Below are positions 1 to 12,800 of a stretch of 64,000 bases of DNA, one piece after another. The notes below the pieces were generated by a model. That model did not search any database. It had not been told where the DNA came from and was given only the letters and a program-made list of their open reading frames with translations. The first letter of the stretch is position 1. Every line of letters starts with the position of its first letter. Source of the DNA: Litomosoides sigmodontis (taxonomy: Eukaryota; Nematoda; Chromadorea; Rhabditida; Onchocercidae); contig OY718804.1 of assembly GCA_963070105.1 (NCBI GenBank), positions 3,613,317 through 3,677,316 of the forward strand. Direction: 5' to 3'. Both the position numbers and the translations under genes were made by a program.

Positions 1-65
1 AAATTATTTTTACATTAATTATTTTACGTGATAACAGTGCAATTCTTCTAATTTCGCAATTTCAG

Positions 66-162
66 AACAAATTTGCACATCCAAAATACATTTACGATAT
101 GCAAGCGTTACCTAACGAACGCTACAAACAGAGTTACGTCAAACAACGTGAGCGTAGACGAT
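66..162 (+). CDS. Possible single exon of an unidentified protein
   Basis: An open 32-codon stretch is preceded by an acceptor (tttcag, ends at 65) and followed by a good donor (gtaaga, from 163). Its translation begins NKFAHPKYIYDMQ and ends in a strongly basic run (QRERRR). The charge pattern looks coding rather than random, but no family is recognised and no partner exon is identified to the right. It may be the end of a gene lying mostly outside the left edge. If the donor is not used, the frame runs on to a stop near 287. The call rests only on splice-site quality and composition. Confidence 0.3.
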
Positions 163-1071
163 GTAAGAAAAAAAACCGGCCAATTTCACTTTCAACAATT
201 AATGAAAATTATGCTACCGATTTTTTTCCAAGCAAGTTCTTTTCAGCCGTACAAGTGCAAACGTACATACGCTATCTCTTTTTTTGATTATTTTTTTACT
301 CATCACTTCTTCTTTTGTTGCTTATTTGTTGAGTTAGTTTATTTGTTTAATTAACCTGCTCATTTAGCAATGACCCATCTCATGTACTATTGTTTATTTT
401 TTCTCTTACTACTAAAATTTATTTACACATAAATTGCATCAAAATTTAATTAAACCATATAGCAGCTACTTATCAATCTATTTGAAAAAGTAAGACTTAG
501 CATCCTGTAATTATCGCCCACAAGTATTTTTTTCTAATAAAGTGAATAAAAAAGATTGCTTTTTTAAAATAATCTAAAGTTGAAAATTAAATTATAGATT
601 TAGGCTTAAAATAATGATTATAAATTACTATCATCAATTATCAGAAATAATATAGTAATACTGTACATTTTTTAAAATACATTTTCAAATTAAATTTATT
701 TTATAGCCTTTTTCGCTTTATTTTATTCTAATCCTCTTTCTTCTATCTCTTCCATTTAATTAAACATATTCACTGTCTATCCTTTTTTTTTTCTGAGCAA
801 AGACTTTCATAATAAGAAAAAAAAATTCACCCAACAATTCCCCTCAATTACTGATTATAACCTTAATTGCTACCATAATCATATATACACATATATCGTA
901 ATTCTTCGCTACTAAATTATTTACCATCCTTAGTTCTAATCACTATTTATTATCAATCATAATCACTATTTCACTGCCAAATTATTTACCATAAATTGCT
1001 ATCATACTCGTTCACCGCTAAATTATCACAATGCGGAACGTGTTTACTCTCACGTAATTTACAAGTTTCAG

Positions 1072-1310
1072 GATCCACCGTGATCAATGATAGATGGAGC
1101 GCCGAAAATGAAACAAGTCCTTACGGTGCGAGATGGGAAAATGGCTGCAACTGTAGGAGTTGCGTCCTTGGCAGAATTACGAGTGCTACCTCAACTTTTA
1201 GGCCACAGTTGTTTCTCGAACATTCCAGATGTCACAGCACGGTTGTGTAGCAGTCTGTCGTTGTTGAGAGTTTTGACAAACGATGTTTTGCGTGCATGAA
1301 GTGTTTTTTT
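1072..1310 (+). pseudogene. Decayed cysteine-rich (VWC/Jagged-like) exon remnant
   Basis: After an acceptor (tttcag, ends at 1071) one frame reads STVINDRWSA..., then WENGCNCRSCVLGRIT, RPQLFLEH and a stop at 1248-1250. The same frame then continues QSVVVESFDKRCFAC. This resembles the von Willebrand C-like module found near the membrane in Jagged/Serrate-type proteins (W-x3-C...C...C-x3-GRI...C...CGP..CL). Several expected cysteines are replaced by Ser or Phe, each one base away from a Cys codon, and there is an in-frame TAG. The simplest reading is a pseudogene fragment. The homology is recalled by eye and unproven. Confidence 0.3.
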
Positions 1311-3240
1311 TCGAGTTTTAGACAAAATAATAAATGAAATTCATTAATTGTTGGTTTTTGAAAATAAAACGAACTTACTGTAATGCTTTAAAGAAAGAAT
1401 TATTTTGGTAATTTTAAATGCGAGGCAAAAGGTTATACGAAATTTTACGTCGAATGGTACGGACTAACCGGAAGATTACAACAATGATTGATCTGTATAA
1501 CATCCGGTTATCATCGGTACCAACATAAATGCTATAATTTCCTTGTCGAAATTGGCCATTTGTCAAGTTTACAAACTTCCTGTAATATGTAATGCTTTCT
1601 CAATCCTGTAATGCTTTCTCAATCTTTTTTTTTGCAATAAAATCTAATCTGATGATATTTTATCGCTGTGAGGATTAAAAAAACATACATGATGGACTAC
1701 GATGAAATTAGAATTCAACGAAAGTGATGTAGCATGCGTCAGTTCCGTTGAAATTAGAACTGGTATATCTATTTTTCTATAAAATTTCATGAGAATTAAT
1801 TTCTATTTAAATTAACTAATATTTTTTGGTAGCTAAAGAAAGGAAATGATGTCCATCCTGCTATTTGCGAAAATATTTTGCTTTCAATGCAAATATCATA
1901 ATTAAAATTTTTATTTAAATTGTGTTTTTAATAGCAAACGAAATTCATTAAAAAATGTATAAACAAGAATGGAATGTAATAAACAATTTAACAGAATGAA
2001 TTAAATAAATTATCATAAAATAAAATACATAAATTGAATAAATTGATTAATTAATTAAATAGATAAATTAAATGAATCGAACTAGATAAATGAAATAAAT
2101 TATTATAAAATTATAAAATCTTTCATTTCGAAAGAGATATCTTTTAAGTTTAGTCAATTTCAGCTAGAACAAAGAAGGCAATGGAAGTTTTGAAATTTCA
2201 TACACATATTAATTGTTGCCTTCACTCGACTGATTGCGAGAAAATAAGAGAAAGACGATCGGTTGGTCCAAGTCTAGGAGTAAGATTCTAGGGTTGTGGA
2301 AAAGTTATAAATTCGAAATGATACAGGCTGATACTAAAATAATAATTCGCTTAGTTTATAAAATTTATTTTGCTGAAATGATTCACCGAATGTTATATTA
2401 TGAAATTTGTTGAAAATTTATTGAAATTTGTTGTTTTGCGTAATTGCGCTAACAAAAATTGCATTCATTTAAGGACATTCTCCGATTGTATTTATGGATT
2501 GTCGTCGTTGGATGTGTTATTTGAGGTGCAACATTATTGTAGCAAGGAAGAAGCTAGCTAAGAGTGGGCGAATTAGTCTTAGTCTAAGACATTGGAACTG
2601 TGAAGACTGCCATGATGCCTTTCTGTTTATCTTTCAGCTAAAAAGAAATGAAAAATATTGCGAAATGCTTGCTAACACAAAAGACAAATTATATTCGTTA
2701 AGAATTTCCCTAGCAATGTATATTTTTTTTTGCTTTTCTATTTGTATAGTTTTTTTTTCTTACAAAATAAATGAGAGATTTCATATATGCAGGAATTTTT
2801 TTAGTGCTTTAGACGAGCAGAGATTTTTTCGAAATTTTCATTTTTCTTTTTTTTTGCTAATGGAAAATCTCAAATGCTAAACAACGATTGGTAGATAGAT
2901 AGAGAAGAAATGAGAGCGAGAGCCAAAGCGAAATATATTGATGATGAAGAGAGAGGGAGAGACAGAGTTAGGAATGAAAAGTTTCGAATAAATTTTACAT
3001 TGCATTATGTGTGCAGAGAAAGAGGGAGGGAAAGATTGAGCGGAAAACAGGTAGGTTTTACATCTTTCATTTTCAAATAACTAAAATATTTCGAATTACT
3101 TTTGCTCCTTCAATTATCATTTAGCTGCTATGCTAGTCAATCTATTCCACCAAACTATTTCACTCTAGCTTTAGCGAAATTTTAGAAAAACAGTAGTTTT
3201 ATTGAAGGATATTTGAAGTAAGATAAGAGCAGAGAATAGA
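1311..3240. other. Intergenic AT-rich stretch upstream of mlc-3
   Basis: No supported gene was found. The 2000-2110 part is almost pure A/T with repeated ATAAATTA-type words. The 2890-3040 part is purine-rich, with GA-type simple sequence (GAGAGGGAGAGACAGAG and AGAAAGAGGGAGGGAAAG). A 128-codon open frame at 2494-2880 has low-complexity Phe/Ser content and no splice context, so it is not called as a gene. Confidence 0.5.
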
Positions 3241-3591
3241 ACACCTGACATTTCTGTTATCCGCTTAGCTACACGTTACTACTACTCCTCAATGGCTGAA
3301 GAGATGGTGCTCTTCGGGCGGTAATATGCTACCAGCACATAGAGCTCAAGCTTTTTTAGCAGCTTCTGCCTAACTTACACTCTACGACGTAGACACACAC
3401 TCACTCTAGCAGGAATTGGACAGATAAGAATAAATCTTTACCATCCAACCTCTCGTAAGAATTGCTACTGCGAAATGCTAGCTAGTCAGTGTGCGTAGTG
3501 AGTGATCTTCTCCACCAGTGATATATTATTATCAGCTAGCTTCTTTATCTCCTCACAATTCCTATCATACAATAATAGCGAATTATCCGGA
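3241..3591 (+). promoter_or_regulatory. Probable upstream/5' region of mlc-3
   Basis: These 350 bases directly precede the short first coding exon of mlc-3. They are less AT-rich than the flanks and contain repeated GCTAGCT/CAGCTAGC words (3478-3486, 3533-3541) and the inverted words GAAGAG/CTCTTC (3298-3317). This is consistent with a core promoter and 5' UTR, but no TATA box or named factor site can be asserted. Confidence 0.35.
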
Positions 3592-5952
3592 ATGCCTTCA
3601 CAAGCTGGTAAATTTTCATCCTTTTTTTTCAATTAAATTCAATTTTTAACTTATAACATAAATTGGAACAATTTTATTGTGAAGAATTTTACGGTATTTC
3701 AGTGAAAAAATAAAAGAAAGAGGAGAAAACAATAGAGTACTATTTGTATAATTCAAAAACTTTCCACTTAATATTTGTCACATGTAAAAATGGATGAAAA
3801 GAAGGTATGATGAAGAGAAGCGTCTGTTTATTCAAATCCGTAGTACTAATATCAGTATCATAGATAACACGTAATCATATGCAGAATTAAGTGGATGATA
3901 ACACGGACTACTTTGCACCACAGTACCTGAGTCACAAGAGTACCTGATATGAAATGATAATTACATAGGTTAGATTTCGTAACGTACTGTAGCGTCGTAC
4001 AATAATAGATTACGATATAATGCACAAAGAGTTGAAGAGGTAATTGAAAGATTTGCACTGCATAAGTCTTTCCTCGTGTTGAAATTTGATTGATTCGTAA
4101 TTCTACAAAAAGAGAAATAGCGATTTTCACTCAAATTTAAACTTCATAAATTTAAACTTCATATTACAGTTAAAGGAGTAAATTCATTAATTTTAATGAT
4201 TGAGTGAAAAAATAACTTCATATATCATAAATACTACTTAATATTCCGCTTTTACAATACTCCTTTTCATGGTACTCCTAATATATTTTAAGTTGATAAA
4301 ATAGAGAACAGTTATTAAAGTTAATAAAAATTTGATTATTTAATAATATTACTATTTTGTAATTTTCTTGAAATGCGATGAATCAAAAGTTTAGTAAATA
4401 AATAGTGTGAGTTGTGGAGGAAGTTAAACGATTGAAATCTTTGTATTACTACCTATCAATACTTGCAAATTTGCTTATTTTTAATGTAGCTGCCTACTCT
4501 TTCTGTGCAATTTATCCCGTTTGTACATTCAATTTCTTCATTTCCTATCCTTGTCATTTGAATTTCCAATTTACTGTTAATTCTTTTTTTTAAGAAACCT
4601 TTTATTCCAATCTCGTACTGTGCTCGTTTACTACAGTCTTTGTTTTTTCAAATTAAGTCCTGAAAATTTTTACTTATTCCTTTGCTATACATTTAAAAGA
4701 TTACATTTGCCAAGGTGCAATAGACATGATTCAGAATCTAGTCTGGATTCAGTATAATAGGATTCCACGCATAGTTCCTGATGTTTACGAAAAAGACGAG
4801 TTAGAGATAAAAAGACTGGTGATGAGGTTAAAGAAAACACTGATAAATTATTATTTCATGTACGGATATGTAAAGCATACAATTTAATAGAGAAGTCAGG
4901 ATGAAATTCTCATTCCGGAAAGTGATCTTCAAATATTGGAAGTTAATGTTCTTGCTTCAACACTGACAATTTTTATCATAAACTATCCGGCATTAGTGAT
5001 AAGTGTGGATTACAGAGCTCAAAGAAATCTTTCTATTGTACGATGAAGAATTGGACGGTAAGATCGATGGTACTCAGATCGGTGATGTTGTACGAGCTGC
5101 GGGTCTTAAGCCAACCAATGCTATGGTTGTTAAGGCAAGTGGAGCTGAATACAAACGAAAAGGTGAAAAACGTATAACTTTCGAAGAATGGATGCCAATC
5201 TATGAGCAGTTGAGCAAAGAAAAGGTTCCATTAACGTTTTCCGTTTTCTTTTACATTTGCATAAATCGTTTCGATAACTGATAATGAATTATTTAGAGGT
5301 TGATATCGATAATGGTATATTTTATGAAATTTTCAGGAGCAAGGAACTTTGCAGGATTTTATTGAAGGATTGAAAGTTTTCGATAAGGAAGAATCAGGAA
5401 AGGTAGTTCTGTTATCTCTGTCATTTAAATTTTAGACCTATCCAATTAAATATTAGTAGAATGTTGCAGAAAAAAAATGATTAGTACAGCTTTTTCGAAA
5501 TTCTTTGAATGACACCTTTTTAAATTAGTGAATGAATTAATGGAAAAATAATTGATTAACCTTTCCAGTTGTACATATCAATGATCAATTTAATTAATAA
5601 AGTTGAGAATTTATAAAAATCAGCAGAGTTTGTTTACGTGTGATCCGAAAACATTTTAAAAAAATAATAATTGGAAATAACCCATCTACTTCAATTTATT
5701 ATCTTTTCAGATTCTCGCTGCAGAATTAAGGCATGTTTTGATGGCTTTAGGCGAGCGTTTGACGGCTGACGAAGCAGATGAAATAATGAAAGGTTCAGAA
5801 GATGCACAAGGAATGATCAATTATGAAGGTGAAAATATCAATTCTAATCTGAATAATTGCTCATAACGCATGTTACAATGGATCCATGTTCAGTGATATC
5901 CATTTCAGCATTCGTCAAGAAGGTTATGGCTGGACCGTTTCCGGAGGAGTGA
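3592..5952 (+). CDS. mlc-3: Muscle myosin essential light chain (MLC-3 orthologue)
   Basis: Five exons: 3592-3607, 5016-5224, 5337-5402, 5711-5828 and 5909-5952. They splice in phase to 150 residues, the normal length for this family. The protein starts [20 protein letters not shown], carries [19 protein letters not shown] and [18 protein letters not shown], and ends VMAGPFPEE. It is an EF-hand essential light chain that wraps the lever arm of muscle myosin II. Both visible loops are degenerate: loop 1 [12 protein letters not shown] ends in Gln instead of Glu, and loop 2 DKEESGKILAAE has Leu at position 9. Calcium binding is therefore unlikely, as is usual for essential light chains. The first coding exon is only 16 bases and is followed by a 1.4 kb intron, where muscle control elements often sit (inference). 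The start was chosen because its phase matches exon 2 and gives the expected N-terminus. Confidence 0.95.
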
Positions 5953-6189
5953 ATGGATGATGTGTGAAACTAAGTGTTAGTACACTCCGGTCACTGCAAG
6001 CATGATACTGATACTGGGAGAAACAAAGTATTACTGCACGTCACTCCGGTCACAGCAAATGATGATTTTTCCTTCTTGCTCTTTAGTCAACTTCATGCAA
6101 ATTTTAATTTGAAACTAAAATTAAAGTAACTCTGTCAATTTGTATTTCATTGTTTTATATGGCGCTAAAAAGAACCACTGTATAAAAAT

Positions 6190-6195
6190 AATAAA
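6190..6195 (+). terminator. Polyadenylation signal AATAAA, mlc-3
   Basis: This is a canonical AATAAA about 240 bases past the mlc-3 stop. The 3' UTR before it holds two near copies of a short segment, cactccggtcactgcaa at 5983-5999 and cactccggtcacagcaa at 6042-6058. Confidence 0.5.
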
Positions 6196-7386
6196 TTTGA
6201 AAATTTAGAACTTAAAATTTTTAAATTTAGAGGAAACCCCGTCAGTGATTTCAACCCTTTGCCAATTTTTTTGTCATAAGAAATTGTAATTCATAAATAC
6301 AATTCGTAAAACTTTATAAATGCTTCTCTGTCATAGTGTTTCATAGCATATATCATACCCAACTTAGCTAAACAATTTTGTGTAACACAACCAATATTTT
6401 GCATACGTTGCTATCAGTACATTGTTCCATCACTTTCCTTTTTTCTGTTCAATAAAATTTGCATTTGAAGAATTAGTGTTCATGTGAGCTGACAGCTTCC
6501 AACATATTAGTTCATTGCATTTTTACTAACCAAACTATATTAGGATGTAAAGAAGTAAATAGTTTAATTACTGAAGTAGCAAGCGTCTTTCAGGATCATT
6601 GCGTATGTTATTGAAAGATGACATTTAAGTATTTCGTAGATGTGGTATAGCAGAACAATTTGAAGAATGCCGCTGAATTTGCTTTGACTCAATTGTTTTA
6701 GTAAGATTTATTGTTACCCAGAAATTATGAAATTACAACAAAACTAAAAGACTAAGCTACTCCACTGAGGCTACTAAATGATGAACTAAAAACTGATTAT
6801 GGAAAAGTAATGAAATTCCTTTTTGATAAAAGAAATCAAAAAAATTGACAGTGAACTGAACAAGGTTAGTTATGGTGAATCGATATCTACTTAAAGGCAG
6901 AATCGTTATGAGCACTATAACCTTCTTTTCTAATAAAAGAAGAAATTAAGCAAATAACCTTATCATAGCTCCCCTCTACTTCTCGACAAATGTTACGTTT
7001 TTGCTTCAAAGCTAGCTCAACTAATTTAGATGGAGTTTTTACTGAACTTTAGAACTGATAAGCTTTATGTTACCTCTTAAAAAATTCCTCTGGCAATAAG
7101 AAAGATGATGCAAAAAAGTTCGTCTTAAGCAATTTGAGAAAAAAGACTACACAACTTTCCCGACACTCGAAAAAACTGGGTGATCCAACATTCTAAGATA
7201 ATTAATTTAACGGTTCAAGCAAGCACAATGTTTGTCGAAACTGAATCTTTGGTCACAAAAGCAGTTCTTATTTTATTCCAGCAATAATAAAGGTTCGAAT
7301 TCCAAACTAGCACAGCATTAAATCAGTAGAGCAAAGTTAACCACCTATAGAATATCTACCAACAAGCAGAAATAATACATTCATTA
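6196..7386. other. Intergenic spacer between mlc-3 and the minus-strand gene
   Basis: A convergent intergenic region with no supportable coding frame. The minus-strand gene's 3' UTR presumably lies in its right part; a TTTATT at 7271-7276 reads as AATAAA on the minus strand. Confidence 0.4.
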
Positions 7387-8463
7387 TTATCGTCCGTTGC
7401 ATCGTAAAGCTGTTGCAACGATTTGTTCCATGCTTTTCGCTTTCAATTCTTCGGTTTCAGCCGCCTTTTTTGCACTTCGCGATCGAATGAGAAAGAATAG
7501 CAATAAATAAGTATACACTCTCGCGCGACCACGGTTCACAAAACCTGCAAAAGCTATGCATGAAAACTTCATGAATTAAAGCAAAGAATGCTCTATTAGG
7601 TAAAATAAAATAAATGCAAATCAGGAATATTTCTCAACGACTTCGAAAGACTTCAGAAGAATTTCTGTTATACGTTCGAAAAAAATTTCGCGTAATGCAT
7701 GACATGTTCCTGACATGAAGCTTATCAATGCTGGTAACGGTAAATGACCAAACTTCACTGAGATAAATCCAACACATGATTCTCAACTGAGTGAGAGAAT
7801 ATTAAAGTTAGAGCTTTCCTGCTAGTTCTCCTTCATGCTCTGTATAACGATATATAACGAAATAAAAGTGAAAATTAATTTCAACAACTTCTGTAACTTA
7901 ATGGTTGCTCCACATTTTTCGTAACAAAAAATTTTAGTAGTGCGCCACTCCAATGAATCAAGTTTAAACATATTACCTACTACTTCTTGTAATTTTTTTA
8001 ATTTGAACCCTTAATTCAAAAATGCTCACAAGCACATTTGATGGTTAACCTCATTATTTTAGCAAGCCACAGAATGCTTCATGTTATAAGAATTAAAAAA
8101 AGTTATGGGACATTTCTCAACACTTCTCAAATAAGTAATCTATTACTGTCAACTTGCTCGAAAAACCACAAACAGTAGTACTGCAAAAACATAACAATGC
8201 AAACAAAACGGTTGATGCGCTGTTCATAACAACTACAGTGCTTAATCCAACAGATAAACACGGAACTCACATGATTCTTCTTTGAGCCAAAATCTTCCTT
8301 CCCACCATTTGTACATCGGCCGTAAAATTACATTAGTTTTCATCGTATGTACTATTTGACCGTACAGATGAGCCACATTTCCCGTAACCTGCTTCATTAA
8401 TGCCAATCCTTGTCTCGCAAAAACTGCCCCTTGTGCCATTTTCACTGGAAACTTCAAAATCAT
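7387..8463 (-). CDS. Small unidentified probable membrane protein, two exons
   Basis: On the minus strand, exon 1 runs 8463-8271 and ends at a GTGAGT donor. Exon 2 runs 7544-7387 after a TTTTGCAG acceptor. They join in phase (T plus GT) to give 116 residues. Translation begins at MILKFPVK or, eight codons later, at MAQGAVFARQGLALMKQ. The middle is rich in aromatics (RPMYKWWEGRFWLK), a hydrophobic segment follows (YTYLLLFFLI), and the end is charged and helical (KKAAETEELKAKSMEQ). A short basic, amphipathic N-terminus plus one membrane segment would fit a small mitochondrial inner-membrane protein. No family is recognised. The 726-base intron could hide another exon. It is divergently arranged with sep-1. 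Confidence 0.6.
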
Positions 8464-9814
8464 GTAGTTTGATTGGAATTAAAACTTCTAACATTCTTAA
8501 CTGCTCTTCATAAGCAAGTTTTATTTGTTAGCCACTAGCACGCGGACACACTACATTTGCAAATTACAGGACGAATGAAATGTAATTTACGAAAAAAATT
8601 TATGAACAGTGAGCACCTCAACAAAATCCCTAATGACATCCAGGGAGATATGCGACAAGATCATCCATTAGAGTACGTCATAAAACAAACCTAATTTCAA
8701 GCATGACCCATTGTTACATAAATAGACCTACCCCACCGCCCACAAGTCTGAGCAACAGAAACACATGACCAACCGTTAACTAACACAAGCAGAGGACGAT
8801 TCAAGCTGCAACAGCAGAAGGGTTCCTGACGCGGGTTTCCTCCCACCATTTTGAATTTCGAATTTTCAACTACTTCATCGTGTGCGTTTTTATTACGTTT
8901 TGGGACGTAGTCCGAACACGTTAAGTGGTTTGTGTGCTTAGGACTCTTAGGTTGATACTAACCGAAAGTTTTAAATATGTTGCTACAACTGATTTAGGGC
9001 CTATTTCATTTCAGCTTTTTCAAGTTCCTTCGATTAGCACGAATGAAGGTGCTGAAAGTTTTAATTTTTTCCAAGTTTCCTTCAAATTCATTAACCTAAC
9101 AGTAACAGCCTTTAGGAAGCGACACACAAGTGATCGTAACAAATCCAACAACTTCTCGATTTCTCGAGCAACTTCTCGATTCTTTTTTTGACCTTACACT
9201 ACATTTATTTTATTTTACAGTCTATTCTTCAATATTGTATAATTTTGCACCATAGGTCTCATTGTTGTACGGTTTTGCATCCTATGCTTATTACACGCAG
9301 ATTTACCTCAGAGAAATTGGCTAAAGCAATGTACATATGTAATGCTGCAATGGAAGAAATAAGTTGTGATTAGTTAGAAAGAAACATTAGAACCAATTGA
9401 GAACATTTAATAGCGCTAGTGTTCCCTGTGATTCATCATTGTATTTCCAATCTCATTATCTCTACACACCTATCGATTTAGCAACACTATTGAGATCGCT
9501 TATAGGTGCATTATTTCACCGGTATTTGTTTATTATTAATGTCCTATTTTGACGTTCACTTGAAAACCTAGTGTGAGCCCAAAGCTAGTCTAGACAAATA
9601 AGTAATAGAGAAGTTAGTTTCAAGTTTTAAGACTAAACTGTGGAATTCCAGAACTTTAGGTTGAACTTTGGCGAGATTAGTTCAACTTTTAGAATCCAAA
9701 AACTTTCATCTTACAAGCTGAATTAAAGACTGTAAAAGCCGCCATGTAATACACGGGTATAAATTCTCCTATTCTATCGAGTTAACCTTGTTTAAAATTT
9801 CAAAGAATTTCAGG
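8464..9814. promoter_or_regulatory. Divergent intergenic region (small membrane gene / sep-1)
   Basis: This 1.35 kb separates the start codons of two oppositely oriented genes and so must carry both promoters. A less AT-rich patch lies at 8690-8850. A short direct repeat, gcaacttctcgatt, appears with a near copy within 9148-9181. No coding frame is supported. Confidence 0.4.
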
Positions 9815-12800
9815 ATGGCTCGAGAAGATAAATCTCACTTAGGTTCTATGAAAAAAGAATTATTGTTACACATGAAAAATCATATCGTTGGGACGATAAG
9901 CGCTAGAAGAGAAGTTATTTTTTGTGAAATCATCAAGAAATGTTTTCCGTAAATTTTAAGGCCTAAGCTCGGGACTGTTTCATGTAATTCAATTGCAAAA
10001 TAAATGTGGCGTATCGAAATTACTTCAGAACAAGTGCAGATTTGTTTGAAAATTGAATTCAGTAATTATGTCAAAATTATCCAGAGCTTTGTTATAATTG
10101 TTTGAGCACTCTACTAAATTATTTGACTATGGAAGCATAAATTCTTGAGCACTTTTAAAATATTGCGTTGAGCTCATAGCGTGCTAGCCGAAAATCTATT
10201 TAAGATCTACAGCTCAATGAAAGAGTTATTTAACACCAACGGTACGGATTTTTACAATCTTTCTTCAACTGTGAAACATGGAAGGATAATTCGACTGCTA
10301 ATAACGTGCTTGGAGAAATATAAACCTCATCAGCATTTGCAAGTATGTAAGTTACAAACAACAAATTACAAAAGATTAAAATATAGCAGGAGAGGGATAT
10401 TAGTGTTTTCTGTTTAATTAACTATATTTCTTGGCATGCTACTGAAAGTTACGATTCCTAATATAAAGCTCTTATGATCCATGCTTACCTTTTTAGATGT
10501 ATGATTGTAATTAACTTTCTTGGTTTAGAACATTTTAGTTTAATTTTCGTCGTGTTTGTTGTCAAATTTTGGAAATGGAAATTGTTCTTTCATTGATTAT
10601 GGTTTACTTTAAACTATGATTTTCGAGTTTCAAGGATGCCTTTTCTGTGTGGAATTCACGTTTAGCTCCTGTAGTGCTCTCACTTTCTGACCCCGTGGAA
10701 CGAAGGAAATACAGCAGACATGCAAAATTACTTGCTGCTTGCCTACTTGATTCCGATGAGGCTGGTTTTTCTTTCTAGACTTCGGTTTTTTTGATAAAGA
10801 ACTTTGTATATTCAGTGCGCATAACTGCTGCAGAGTTGCGCATAGTGAATAAGTTAATTTTACTTTTTAATGATCGTTCGAATGCAGTGAGATTTAGTGA
10901 TTATTCGATCGATACTTAATCAACACAAATTTAAAGATGTTTTTTCATCATACTATTTTTCGCTAAAGTTACAATGCCGTATCATATATTTGAAAGTTTC
11001 AAAAAAATCAGTTTGTGTATTTTTTTTATTCATGCTCGTATTTTGTATTACACATTTCACAAAAATTGTTTTTAGTACACAAAAGCCATTATTTGCTTGG
11101 GACACGTAGTACGATTACATGCTGGCGACGTTCATTCGAGATTATTGCTCACATACTGGCTGTGCCTTCTAGGATATTGGTCACTGGCCAAAACCCAAGT
11201 GCTTGATGAAGAAGAAGTGCAACGGATGTACTCTATCCACAAAGAAATCGTTAATGAAGTTATTAATGATATCATTCATTTACACACAGGAAAAACGACG
11301 GTATGACTATATTTGAAGTCTAATGTATTGTGTTAAATACCTCATGTAGCAGAGTTATGGTTGTTGTGATACGCTAAAATCGCTGTTTAACTGTTTACAA
11401 ATAGATTCAGCTAATATCTGGAAAGTTTTGAATAGTAGAGAGTTTATTAATTGAACCCATTTCATTCAGGGTTGTCAGTCCGTTGACGCGCAAGATGATA
11501 TTATTAAAAGCATGAAATATTTCGAATCTGTTCTGACGAAATCGAAAACAAAAACCTTCCAACAATATGAAGCACAAATTCGTATCAAACAGGTTTTGAT
11601 AGCCGCTAATCATTCCTCACACGCTGATTTATCACTGGTAAGTACAATATTTCTTGACTTTTGCTAAATGATATTCAGGCCTCAGTAATTAATGGAATAT
11701 TTAGATAATCGTGGGTTAAAAACATACAACTTGTTTCATAACGTTTTATAAAGGTATAAAATTTTACTGTAGTTATGATAAATCTTCATTTATTAATCTT
11801 TCTACTTAGTGTACACTATATATGCCCCCAGGTACAACACTTACAGCAACGTTTTAGACGCTAGTTGTCAAGTTGCTCTTGCTTGTCTAACATTCTTCAT
11901 ATCTTTATTGACTTGAACAATACAAATTGTTTAAACGACTTTTTGAGTAAATCATTAGGGTCAATGGTTTTTTCGCAGCAAAACAGAATTACTTGTTTTT
12001 CATTGATGCCGTTTCATATATTTCACGAGAAAATAACTGTAAGCTGTATAAACTTTGCTGTAGATTGGAGATCCATTGCGAAATATGGATTTTATAAAGG
12101 CTCGTTACGAGACGTTAGTGAAATGTCGAAGTAGCGCATATTATGGTAATGATGTGAAGGAAGAGAATGCCGCTTGCGCTGCGTTTGCTGGTGGTGAATT
12201 TGAAGAAACAAAAATTGATGAGTATCGTAAGTTTGAAGACTTCAAATGAAGTAGAAAGCATAGGAGTAGCTGTTGGGACAGCAATAAGAAGCAGAGCAAT
12301 TCACGAATGTAACATGACTAATCTCAAGATTAAGAAATACCTTCTGTGCAAGATTGTCTTCTTTTTAAGCATTAATGGAAGGTGCCATTTATGTGAATGC
12401 AGTGCGTTTTTTCCAGTGAAATTAAGTGCAACTTTGGCAGAACATTTCAAAATGGTACTGCAGCTATGTTTTGAATATATTGAGTTGGGAATTCTTCGAG
12501 AAACTGAAAGCGAGGGATTGAAACTATTGTATCAAGTTCTAAAAACAACAAATTTGCAAAGGTTTATGTTTATTATAGTGGTTGTTAGTCAAATGTTGCA
12601 CGGTAATTAATAAATATATGAAAATTACACAACATATTGCGCAACTATTGTGTATAACGACGTTAATTTTTAACTTTTTTCGCTTTTGATTAGGTGTTTG
12701 GCAGTACTGAACGTTTTATTTCTCGCATCGACACTTGCTCGCGGAAATAGTATGAATGTTCGCCCGGACCCACTTCGACCGCTTATTGCTTCTTTGTGGG

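Noticed and set aside
2494..2880. 128-codon plus-strand open frame
   Set aside because: The translation is low-complexity Phe/Ser-rich, begins in AT-rich intergenic sequence, and has no splice context or recognisable motif.
12167..12400. Continuous frame between separase exons 6 and 7
   Set aside because: Its left end is out of frame with exon 6. A clean GTAAGT donor at 12227 and the TTCCAG acceptor ending at 12416 show that this part is an intron.
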